Assembly (NCBI GenBank): GCA_007116275.1
Contig: SKIU01000065.1
Coordinates: forward strand, 1-7,593
Length of the DNA stretch: 7,593 nucleotides
Direction of reading: 5' to 3'
From: a candidate division SR1 bacterium
GTDB taxonomy: Bacteria > Patescibacteriota > Gracilibacteria > Absconditabacterales > Absconditicoccaceae
In this document: piece by piece, positions 1 to 6,095 of the stretch
Layout: each line of letters starts with the position of its first letter
Position numbering within the stretch: the stretch's first letter is position 1
Made by a program: the position numbers and the translations under genes
Notes under the pieces: model-generated
Seen by the model: the letters and a program-made list of their open reading frames with translations, nothing else
Databases searched by the model: none
What the model was told of the DNA's origin: nothing

Positions 1-285
1 ATGAGTGTCTTGCTAGAGGAGTACAATATCACTGAAAGCTATCAATCGACAGAGAAATGATACCTCATTCTTCACGAAGAGCAAAGCATACACAAAGCAC
101 AAAAGCTTGTATCAAAACTGCGTAAACAGGGATCCACTGCAGAGATATACCCAACAGCAGAAAAGATAGATAAACAATTCAAGTACGCAGAAAAGAAATG
201 AATTAATCATATTGTACAATTTTTTGATGATACCGCCAAAGTCAAAGCACTATGATGACAGCGAGAAGATTTATTTCTTGATTAA
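1..285 (+). CDS. hisS: Histidyl-tRNA synthetase, C-terminal anticodon-binding domain (partial)
   Basis: HisS charges tRNA-His with histidine in the cytoplasm. Only the last 94 residues are visible, and they correspond to the anticodon-binding domain. Recognisable segments are AQKLVSKLRKQG (residues about 35-46), then EIYPTAEKIDKQFKYAEKKG with the family's characteristic KQFKYA-KKG signature, and a final VKALGGQREDLFLD matching the usual V-K-L-G-Q tail. The ATG at base 1 is most likely an internal Met (in the family a G-x-E-R-L helix precedes this point), so the gene begins outside the window. Four in-frame TGA codons (58, 199, 253, 256) must be sense; the one at 199 lies at the conserved Gly after KK. 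The stop is TAA. The CGA at 262 may be Trp rather than Arg. The fur-like gene starts 5 nt downstream, so the two are probably cotranscribed. Confidence 0.88.
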
Positions 286-290
286 ATATC

Positions 291-722
291 ATGTCTAATA
301 AACATCGTTACAAAAAAGAAATTATACTTTTATGTGAAAAATGACATTGGACAGCTGAAGATATTTTTAATAAACTCAAAAAACATTATTTTTTTCTCGG
401 AATAGGGACAGTCTATAGAAACCTACAAGAGCTAGTAGATGAAAAGGTGTTAATGAAAACATCAGGAATATTAGATAAGGTAATATTTGAAAAATATAAA
501 GAGCCTCATGGGCATATTGTTTGTGAACATTCTGGTATGATACTTGATATACCGATCAATAGTATCAACTTTGATGGAATCGATTTACCAGAAAACTTTA
601 ATTTACAAAACATCAATGTGATTTTTGATGGTCATTTTGTACAAGAAAATGGTGAGATATGTAAATGAGTAGCAGAGTTTGATAAAACAGATAAAAAAGA
701 CAAAAAATCAGATGAAAACTAG
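291..722 (+). CDS. Fur/PerR-family metal- or peroxide-responsive repressor
   Basis: This 143-residue protein has the length and layout of the ferric-uptake-regulator superfamily. It starts with a winged-helix DNA-binding domain: HWTAEDIFNKLKK (about 19-31), then GIGTVYRNLQELVDEKVL (about 39-56), the recognition helix with the family hallmark TVYRNL-L. A dimerisation/metal domain follows with HGHIVCEHSG (73-82) and ILDI, equivalent to the H-H--C--CG--ID signature whose His and Asp residues bind the regulatory metal. The structural Zn site is unusual: each CxxC pair keeps only its first Cys (C78 with Ser81; C124 with Val127). Two in-frame TGA are read as Gly (codons 18 and 126); the standard code would leave only a 73-aa internal fragment. 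The stop is TAG. There is no Shine-Dalgarno before the ATG. It sits just upstream of a thiol-redox cluster, which suggests but does not prove a redox or metal-stress role. Fur, PerR or Zur specificity cannot be assigned. Confidence 0.86.
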
Positions 723-759
723 CTTTATTGCTGTATTCTGAGAATAGTATATATGCTTG

Positions 760-805
760 TGCAACCTTTATATATATCTATACTAAGGTTGCATTTTTTA
801 TTTTA
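760..805 (+). terminator. Rho-independent terminator after the fur-like gene
   Basis: A perfect 9-bp inverted repeat (TGCAACCTT at 760-768, AAGGTTGCA at 785-793) encloses a 16-nt AT-rich loop and is followed by a T-rich tract (794-804). It lies 37 nt after the stop of the regulator gene and separates the hisS/fur unit from the redox cluster. The end of the T tract overlaps the putative -10 box of the next gene. Confidence 0.8.
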
Positions 806-809
806 TAAT
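804..809 (+). promoter_or_regulatory. Putative -10 box for the thioredoxin-lipoprotein/ccdA/ytxJ cluster
   Basis: A perfect TATAAT lies immediately after the upstream terminator and 10 nt before the ATG at 820. I see no good -35 at 16-18 nt. If it is used, transcription would begin within a few bases of the start codon (leaderless or nearly so). In an AT-rich genome such a hexamer also arises by chance; the position just after a terminator and before a new cluster is what supports it. Confidence 0.5.
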
Positions 810-819
810 GCAACAATCG

Positions 820-1338
820 ATGAATACAAAAAAACTATGAGTAGTATTAGTAACAGGACTATCTTTAATAGCACTAGCTGGATGTGCAACCACACAACCA
901 ACTTCACAAGAAGAAACTGAATCACAGGCAGTAGAACAAAGTCCAGAAGTAATTGTTGATGCAACAGCAGAAGAAACAACAGAACAAGATGATACATCAA
1001 TAATTCAAACAACTGATGCGAATGCATGACTTTACGCTAATTATAGCCAAGTAGCTGTCGATGAAGCTTTAGCAGATGGAAAAAAAGTAGCATTATTTTT
1101 CCATGCAACACGATGTCCTTCATGTAGAAACCTTGATAAGGAAATTAATCAAAATCTTAATGAATTGCCAGAAGGTACAGCATTATTTAAACTTGATTAT
1201 GATGTAGAAACAGAACTTAGACAACAATACGGTGTAACTATGCAACATACTATCGTTGTGATAGATGCAGACAAAAATGAGGTAGAAAAAGATGCTTGAT
1301 CAGCAGATCTAGACAAAGTGGTATCGATGTTAGAATAG
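820..1338 (+). CDS. Exported lipoprotein with thioredoxin-like CPSC domain
   Basis: The 172-residue protein begins with a lipoprotein signal: MNTKK, a hydrophobic core, then the lipobox LALAGC with C22 as the expected lipidated residue. A Ser/Thr/Gln/Glu-rich linker (about 23-75) should hold the domain away from the membrane. The C-terminal part is a thioredoxin-type fold: YSQVAVDEALADGKKVALFF, then HAT-x-CPSC (C99, C102), a beta strand ALFKLDYD and TIVVIDADKNEV. A thiol-disulfide reductase or oxidase role outside the cytoplasmic membrane is likely. The residue before the first Cys is encoded by CGA (1111-1113); the family nearly always has Trp there. Three TGA codons are read as Gly. An in-frame ATG at 808 would add four residues but overlaps the TATAAT, so 820 is preferred. 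ccdA begins 20 nt after its TAG stop, matching the usual pairing of exported thioredoxins with CcdA. Confidence 0.87.
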
Positions 1339-1344
1339 TTTTTA

Positions 1345-1350
1345 TATAAC
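1345..1350 (+). promoter_or_regulatory. Possible -10 box just before ccdA
   Basis: TATAAC lies in the 20-nt gap between the lipoprotein gene and ccdA, 8 nt before the ATG. The spacing resembles that of the TATAAT boxes at 804 and 2502. No -35 is visible. It may be a secondary internal promoter or simply AT-rich spacer. Confidence 0.25.
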
Positions 1351-1358
1351 AATATAGT

Positions 1359-2087
1359 ATGGTATTAGCGTTATTATCAATGTTTGCATGAATGCTGACA
1401 GTATTGGCACCCTGTGTGCTTCCTGTACTGCCAGTGATTATGTGATGATCATTAGCAACACAAAAATGGTATAAACCACTTATTATTATTGGTTCTGCTT
1501 GAATATTTATTGTGATATTTACTTTGTTGTTGAAAGCAACAACAGCATTTATTACGATTCCAGATAGTTTTTGGTGGACTATATCCGGTATAATTATAAT
1601 ACTCTATGGATTGACACTATTATTCCCAACCGCACGAACCTATATTATCGACAAAGTATGATGAAATAAAATGCATACTTTTGCCCACAAAGCAAAACAA
1701 AAAGGAACAATTCGATGAGATATCCTTCTGGGTGCGTCACTATGACCAATATTTGCCACCTGTTCACCAACATATGCATTATTGTTGTGAATAGTCTTCC
1801 CACAAAGTTTTGCATTAGGAACAGTGTATGTGATCTTGTATACTATAGGATTCGTCTTTTTACTATCACTGGTAACCTATTGATGAAGAGCCATCATAAA
1901 AAGATTGCATCGAGCAACTGATAGTAGTGGATGGTTCAAAAAATTCTTGTGAGCATTACTAATCCTTACAGGAATACTTATTATGTGATGATGGATAAAA
2001 GACTTCCAAACCTGGATGTTGGACCAATGAATATGGGATACAACTCACATAGAAAATAGACTTATTGATAAAGCAGGATTAAGATAG
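1359..2087 (+). CDS. ccdA: CcdA/DsbD-type thiol-disulfide transport membrane protein
   Basis: CcdA proteins carry electrons from cytoplasmic thioredoxin across the membrane to exported thioredoxin-like partners through two membrane cysteines. The 242-residue product has about six hydrophobic segments (roughly 2-28, 38-56, 70-90, 121-150, 153-178, 196-214) and the two-fold family pattern: LAPCVLPVLP with C19 and LGPIFATCSPTYALLLG with C135. Both reactive cysteines and their prolines are present. The gene is an extreme case of recoding: 15 in-frame TGA, including four tandem TGA TGA pairs, against about 10 GGN glycines, so it is invisible under the standard code. Three CGA codons (1635, 1713, 1911) fall where an aromatic residue would be at least as natural as Arg. 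The stop is TAG and there is no Shine-Dalgarno. It sits between the lipoprotein and bacilliredoxin genes, and the lipoprotein is its likely periplasm-side partner. Confidence 0.9.
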
Positions 2088-2110
2088 AGATTTATTTTGC
2101 GACAATTACC

Positions 2111-2425
2111 ATGAAAATACTACAAGACAAAAAATATTTCAAGCAACTATGGGATAGTCCAGAAAAGTTCTGGATATTTAAAAATTCCACAACCTGCTCG
2201 ATATCCAATCGTGCGTGTTGAATTGTAGAAGATGTGATAAAAAAGAGCAACATCCCAAATATCTATATGCTTGATGTACACCAACAATCAGATCTTAAGA
2301 TGTATATTGCAGACTTTTTATGAATACAACATGAGTCTCCACAACTTATTTGTATCCAAAACAAAGAGATACTCTGACATACATCCCATGGGAATATTAC
2401 CCATGAACGGATACAAAATCACTAA
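2111..2425 (+). CDS. ytxJ: YtxJ/BrxC-type monothiol bacilliredoxin
   Basis: This small cytoplasmic thioredoxin-fold protein (104 residues, normal family length) belongs to the YtxJ (DUF2847) family. In Bacillus these remove bacillithiol from S-thiolated proteins. The diagnostic elements are in order: FWIFKNSTTCSISNRAC (about 20-36), equivalent to the family's F-K-S-TCPIS active site with C29 as the reactive Cys; NIYMLDVHQQSDLKMYIADF; and the C-terminal HESPQLICIQ...HTSHGNIT, which matches the conserved HESPQ and SH-NIT blocks almost exactly. The second Cys (C36) seven residues on is extra. Three TGA are read as Gly; CGG at 2408 may be Trp or Arg. It lies 23 nt after ccdA and is followed by a terminator, so it is probably the last gene of the redox operon. 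Whether bacillithiol exists in this host is unknown; another low-molecular-weight thiol or a protein thiol could be the partner. Confidence 0.88.
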
Positions 2426-2461
2426 TACATATGACAAATATTATATAAGACAGATAACAAT

Positions 2462-2491
2462 AAACACCTTGCGATTGTGGGGTGTTTTTTT
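2462..2491 (+). terminator. Rho-independent terminator after the redox cluster
   Basis: AAACACC pairs with GGTGTTT, extendable by two T-G wobbles to a 9-bp stem around an 8-nt loop, and runs directly into a run of seven T. It is 36 nt downstream of the bacilliredoxin stop and 8 nt upstream of the next promoter. Confidence 0.82.
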
Positions 2492-2498
2492 ATAGTTA

Positions 2499-2507
2499 TG
2501 ATATAAT
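2499..2507 (+). promoter_or_regulatory. Extended -10 promoter for the DUF2304-glycosyltransferase gene
   Basis: TG-a-TATAAT is a perfect extended -10 element, placed directly after a terminator and only 7 nt before the ATG at 2515. No canonical -35 is seen, as is usual for extended -10 promoters. The predicted start site falls at or next to the A of the start codon, implying a leaderless mRNA. Confidence 0.6.
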
Positions 2508-2514
2508 TATTTCT

Positions 2515-3621
2515 ATGAAATCTATGATGTATATGTCGCTGTTACAATTTGTTATAATAGTCGCTGCTGTAATATTTATCCTTTTTGGGATAGATCTCTA
2601 CAAACGTCAAAAAGCAACGATACTACACTTTCTCGTATTTTTTGGTGGAGGTGCAACATTAGTACTATTTGCATTGGACAATAGTTTGTTAAACAAATTT
2701 GGATCTATCTTTGGTTTAGCGAGAGGAGCAGACTTAATTGTATATATTTCTATCATAGTATTGTTCTATCTCTTTATCGATCTTTATAATCAACACACCA
2801 AAGACACAACCAATCTTTCTGGACTTATATCTGAACTTGCGATACAAAAAGCATATGATATGTATCAAAATTATCCACCCATAAAGAGAAAAAAAAGTAA
2901 CAAAGATATGATGTTATTTTTAATCAGAGCGTACAATGAAGAACAAACCATAGAACAGGTGATTGATGAAATAATACAAGCATGATATCACAAAATACTC
3001 ATCATAGATGATGGATCAACAGATACAACTCCTTCTATTATCAAAAGAAAACAAGAAGAATATACTGATGCAATTATTATTGTTGCCACGCATCATATGA
3101 ATAGAGGAGGAGGTTGTGCCAACAAAACATGATTTGCATTTCTACGTCAGTATGCCAAAGATATGGGTGTAGATCGAGTTGTGACCTATGATGCTGATAG
3201 GCAGATGGATATAGGTAACATGAAAGATTTTTATCATACAATGCAAGCAAAACCTGCAGAATTATATTTAGGATCTAGATTTATATACGGATCCCAAAGT
3301 GACAATATGCCTGTTATGAGAAAAGTAATACTGCGGGTTTCTAAACGAGTCACTCGTATTATGTATGGGACTAAGGTAAGTGATCCACACAATGGCTTTA
3401 GAATATTATCACGCAATGCTATCCATCGTATACAAATAACAGCAGATGGTATGCATTACGCCAATGAGATAAATGAACAAATCCGCAAGAAAAAAATAAG
3501 CTACGAGGAGGTTCCTGTTCATATTCGCTATACTGATTATAGTCTTGCAAAATGACAGAAAAATAGTAATAGCATAAAACTGGCTATCGAGATGATTTAT
3601 AAGAAGCTATTTTTTAGATAG
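2515..3621 (+). CDS. DUF2304 membrane domain fused to family-2 glycosyltransferase
   Basis: This 368-residue two-domain protein starts with three hydrophobic segments (about 6-25, 32-48, 66-85) plus the motif FGLARGADLIVYISIIVLFYLFIDLY and a short amphipathic helix, which resembles DUF2304. From about residue 132 a GT-A glycosyltransferase like dolichyl/polyprenyl-phosphate sugar synthases follows: LIRAYNEEQTIEQVI, nucleotide-binding DDGSTD (165-170), NRGGGCANKTGF, the metal-binding DAD (226-228) followed by RQMD (usually GQHD), LGSRF, and DPHNGFRILSR. The likely role is transfer of a nucleotide-sugar to a lipid phosphate at the membrane for envelope glycans. The two domains are commonly encoded as adjacent genes; here they are one polypeptide, DUF2304 first. 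TGA codons 157, 206 and 347 are glycine, the second at the conserved Gly after the N-G--A block. CGA/CGG at residues 221, 274 and 278 may be Trp. An ATG at 2482 lies in the terminator, so 2515 is preferred. The stop is TAG. Confidence 0.87.
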
Positions 3622-3634
3622 TACCATACAAACC

Positions 3635-3871
3635 ATGTGAAGAAATAACATAAATCAGAACTATATTCGACGATGACACCCACACCCTTATGAACAATAT
3701 ATCCGTAAAAGTATATCCAAACATCATACACCCACTACAGATGTTATGATAGATCTGAAATGACCAGTTTGTTATGCTAGCTCTACTGCTATAGCCAAAA
3801 ATTTTCAAGAAAAACCAACAAGAGAAGCACTATTAGCTCAGACACTAGCTGAAAGGTCTAGTGGAGAATAA
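3635..3871 (+). CDS. Small hypothetical protein (78 aa)
   Basis: I do not recognise this protein. The frame is open only if TGA is glycine (codons 2, 14 and 42) and ends at TAA. It starts 13 nt after the glycosyltransferase stop on the same strand, so the two are probably cotranscribed. The N-terminal half is basic and His-rich (HPHPYEQYIRK, SKHHTPTTD), the middle reads DVMIDLKGPVCYASSTAIAKNFQ with one Cys, and the C-terminus (PTREALLAQTLAERSSGE) looks helical. There is no signal peptide or membrane segment. Two adjacent CGA codons (3668-3673) would give either Arg-Arg or Trp-Trp depending on the code. Amphipathic composition, operon-like spacing and a TGA-Gly usage like its neighbours favour a real gene, but homology is unproven. 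Confidence 0.55.
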
Positions 3872-3896
3872 GATACTTTTGTATGACGTATGCAGC

Positions 3897-4634
3897 TTAG
3901 AAGTAGAGAAGTTTCTTAGTGCTCTTTGTCAATGGAATACATGCAACCTCAGTCACTAAACAAGTATCTTCAATCCTTATTCCCAAGTTTCCCTCTATAT
4001 ATACTCCAGGTTCTACAGTGATACACATGTTTTTCTTGAAATATCATCTTCCTTTTGGGCTGATACGTGGATGTTCATGGATGATAGTCCCTATGCCATG
4101 CCCCAGGCTATGGATAAAGCATTTGTTATATTCTCCCAGCGTAGTAGCAGCCACCCAATGTGCATCCTTACAGTATCTCCCTGGCATGATATACGCCATA
4201 CTATCCAACTGCGCACGGAGCACAAGGTTATAAAATTGTCTTTCTTTGTTGCTAAGACCTGTGAATTTCGGCTTTCAGCTTTTAGTTTGTCAGCCTGCGC
4301 TGACATAAATAGTTCTCGTCATATCAGACATATATCCTTGATACACTACACCAAAATCTATCACCACAAATCATTGCAGAGGAGTATCATCCGCTTTCCA
4401 ATGGGGATGAGCTGCATTTGGTCATGCAGCGATAATGGGATGAAAACTTGGTGTACAGCCTGCTTGTTTTATCTTGGCCAAAAGCCAAGTTTCGAGTTGT
4501 TTTTCAGTTATAATAAGTCATTCTGAGCAAAGCGAAGAATCTAGGAATTTCCTCATCTTCGTAAAAATATTATCAGTAATGCGACAAGCTTGCTTGATTT
4601 TCTCTATTTCATGTGATTTTTTGATTTGTGGCAT
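3897..4634 (-). CDS. M24-family metallopeptidase, Xaa-Pro aminopeptidase-like (catalytic domain only)
   Basis: Read on the minus strand with TGA as Gly, a complete 245-residue pita-bread fold protein appears. The start is IKKSHEIEKIKQACRITD, like the linker that opens the catalytic domain of PepP/PepQ. All five dinuclear-metal ligands are seen: D93 (VIDFG), D104 (SDMTRT), H179 in HSLGHGIG, E208 in TVEPGVY and E222 in IRIEDT, plus HEHPRIS. VEPG-Y and RIED fit Xaa-Pro peptidases better than methionine aminopeptidase, although the length (no N-terminal creatinase domain) is MetAP-like. Six TGA are in frame; there are no CGA or CGG. GC is higher than in the neighbours (about 44% by hand over 4081-4440), hinting at later acquisition. 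Residues 32-39 come from an embedded repeat. The start at 4634 is uncertain: an in-frame ATG at 4697 would add 21 residues, including YDLVVYIS, which could belong to the family linker. It converges on the 78-aa gene and diverges from pyrC. Confidence 0.88.
4517..4542. repeat. Palindromic dispersed-repeat-like sequence inside the M24 gene
   Basis: The 26 bases contain imperfect inverted arms (ATTCT ... AGAAT, with an inner GC/GC pair around AAA). They resemble, from memory and unverified, a short dispersed element found in intergenic regions of many bacteria (consensus close to GTCATTCTGAGCGAAGCGAA). In the peptidase frame it encodes DSSLCSEG; the final Gly is a TGA that would be a stop in a standard-code host. 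Only one copy is present in this window. Confidence 0.5.
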
Positions 4635-4664
4635 TGATATATAGACAACTAAATCATAAAAGTA

Positions 4665-4711
4665 TTGACAAAGATATATACTTAAATATATATTCATAGT
4701 AAATATATAAT
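4665..4711 (+). promoter_or_regulatory. Promoter for the pyrC-pyrD unit
   Basis: A perfect TTGACA -35 (4665-4670) is followed at 16-18 nt by TATATA/TATATT (4687-4694); a second, perfect TATAAT lies at 4706-4711, 25 nt before the pyrC ATG. This is the only full -35 consensus I see in the window. It lies in the 102-nt divergent gap between the M24 peptidase and pyrC, which must also hold the minus-strand promoter. Which -10 is used cannot be told from sequence. Confidence 0.55.
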
Positions 4712-4736
4712 TATTTTACTTTTTATCACAAGAGCT

Positions 4737-6071
4737 ATGAATAGTATTGGAGTGTATGAACAAGATTTCCCTATTAGTCAGATAAAAGAATGAGATAATA
4801 TATCATTTGAGAATATTATTGATACTCATGGTCATGGGAGACGAAATGAATATGCAAATGATTGAATTAATCAGCTAACTTCTGTCATAGAGGCACAAAA
4901 ATGATGAACAGATACCGTTTTTCTGATGCCAAACACAAATCCTCGTATTATAGGGCCAGAAGAAGTAAATGCATATGTGGATCCATTAAGAAAAAATGGA
5001 CTAGGAAAACACTATGTGCATGTTAATATGACAGACAAAAAAGAAGATCGAGAAAGAATAGAAGCATCATTGGAACATGATAATGTTGTAGGTGTCAAAA
5101 TATATCCAGACGGCGTTACAACCAATTTTGATGCTGGAAGCAATGAGAATGAGGTATCACAACTAGAAGTAGAAAAGGGTTCAACACTTTGGGTCGCAGC
5201 AGAACTTTGCCAAAAGTATAATAAACCTCTTACAATACACTCTGAAACTCCATTTATGGTTCATGAAGCGGATGGGGCACTAGATTTTGTCGTAAACACT
5301 GTATTACCACTAGCTGAAGCATTTCCTAATTTGGATATCGTTGTTGCACATGAGAATCTTATGACTTCTGCACAGTCTATTATCAAACACAACAAGAAAG
5401 CACTGTCCGAAGATAAAAAGGCAAATATATGGATGGAGCTACCTGCTAAATATATGATGCTTAACCGCGAGAATCATCTCTTCCATCCAGATACTCCACA
5501 TGGGAATCCATTATATAAGTGTCAGCCAAGATTAAGATCGTATCATAACAATTTATCGTTAACTTATTTAGTCTCTCGTATAGGAGAGCCATGAGTTAAT
5601 GTATTATTTAGTAACGATCATGCACCACATCCATTATATAAGAAGCTATGATTTGATACTGAAGAAATGATGTTTGACTATTTGCAAAAAGAGTTTGCGT
5701 CAACAGATTTCTCTGAAATAATAAAAAACGAATGATGGAAAGTAATGCAAAAAATATTTACCCCAGAGCTTTTTGAAAAAGCTACAATGTGAATTGCAGA
5801 CTATAGGCATACGGTAGAAGCAAGTTTAACAGCAGCACTACGTCTTGCACAAGATACAAAAAGATATCCATGATTTGATATTACTTATGGACAACTCCAA
5901 AAGTTTTTTTCAGGCAATGCTTTGCAGCTATATAAAGCTCTTGAAGGAAAAGGAAATGGTACAACAGCTACATATACCAGAGAAGATCACAGTCCAACAG
6001 AAAATTTTTATGATGGTAAGGTATACAACATTCGAAAGCATGAAAATCTAGCATTCAAAAAAACAACATAA
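4737..6071 (+). CDS. pyrC: Dihydroorotase
   Basis: PyrC cyclises N-carbamoyl-L-aspartate to dihydroorotate, the third step of UMP synthesis. The 444-residue protein has the amidohydrolase motifs in order: DTHGHGR (H31, H33, R35; metal-binding HxHxR), FLMPNTNPRI (substrate loop), GVKIYPDGVTTN with K121 as the carboxylated bridging Lys, IHSE (H168), VVAHENL (H205), CQPRLRS, and FSNDHAPH with catalytic D294. All metal ligands are present, so it should be active. It is somewhat longer than many bacterial dihydroorotases. Nine TGA are glycine, including a tandem pair in EAQKGGTDTVF; the standard code would leave only a 222-aa middle fragment. CGA codons occur at residues 36, 105 and 433; the conserved Arg of HxHxR is AGA. 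The stop is TAA and pyrD follows after 24 nt, indicating an operon. The start is the first ATG of the frame, 18 residues before the first TGA; upstream there is only a weak purine run (AGAG). Confidence 0.92.
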
Positions 6072-6095
6072 TTTTCTTTATTTTAGCGTAACACA

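Noticed and set aside
803..1027. 74-residue Leu/Val-rich minus-strand frame that looks like a membrane protein
   Set aside because: Antisense to the lipoprotein signal and Gln/Glu-rich linker; the leucines are the complement of CAA/GAA-type codons.
1715..1921. 68-residue plus-strand frame with several Cys
   Set aside because: Out-of-frame shadow of ccdA, which is continuous through this stretch when TGA is Gly.
2271..2495. 74-residue plus-strand frame
   Set aside because: Overlaps the bacilliredoxin gene in another frame and runs into the terminator; no recognisable content.
3872..3896. Bidirectional terminator between the 78-aa gene and the M24 gene (ATAC-TTTT-GTAT)
   Set aside because: Only a 4-bp AT-rich stem without a following T tract; too weak to call.
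4473..4489. CTTGGC/GCCAAG perfect hairpin as a terminator or regulatory stem
   Set aside because: It lies inside the M24 coding frame (TWLLAK) with no T tract on the transcribed side; a chance palindrome is sufficient.
4071..4526. 151-residue plus-strand open frame
   Set aside because: It is exactly antisense to the M24 peptidase gene; its translation shows no family pattern, whereas the minus-strand translation carries all five metal ligands.
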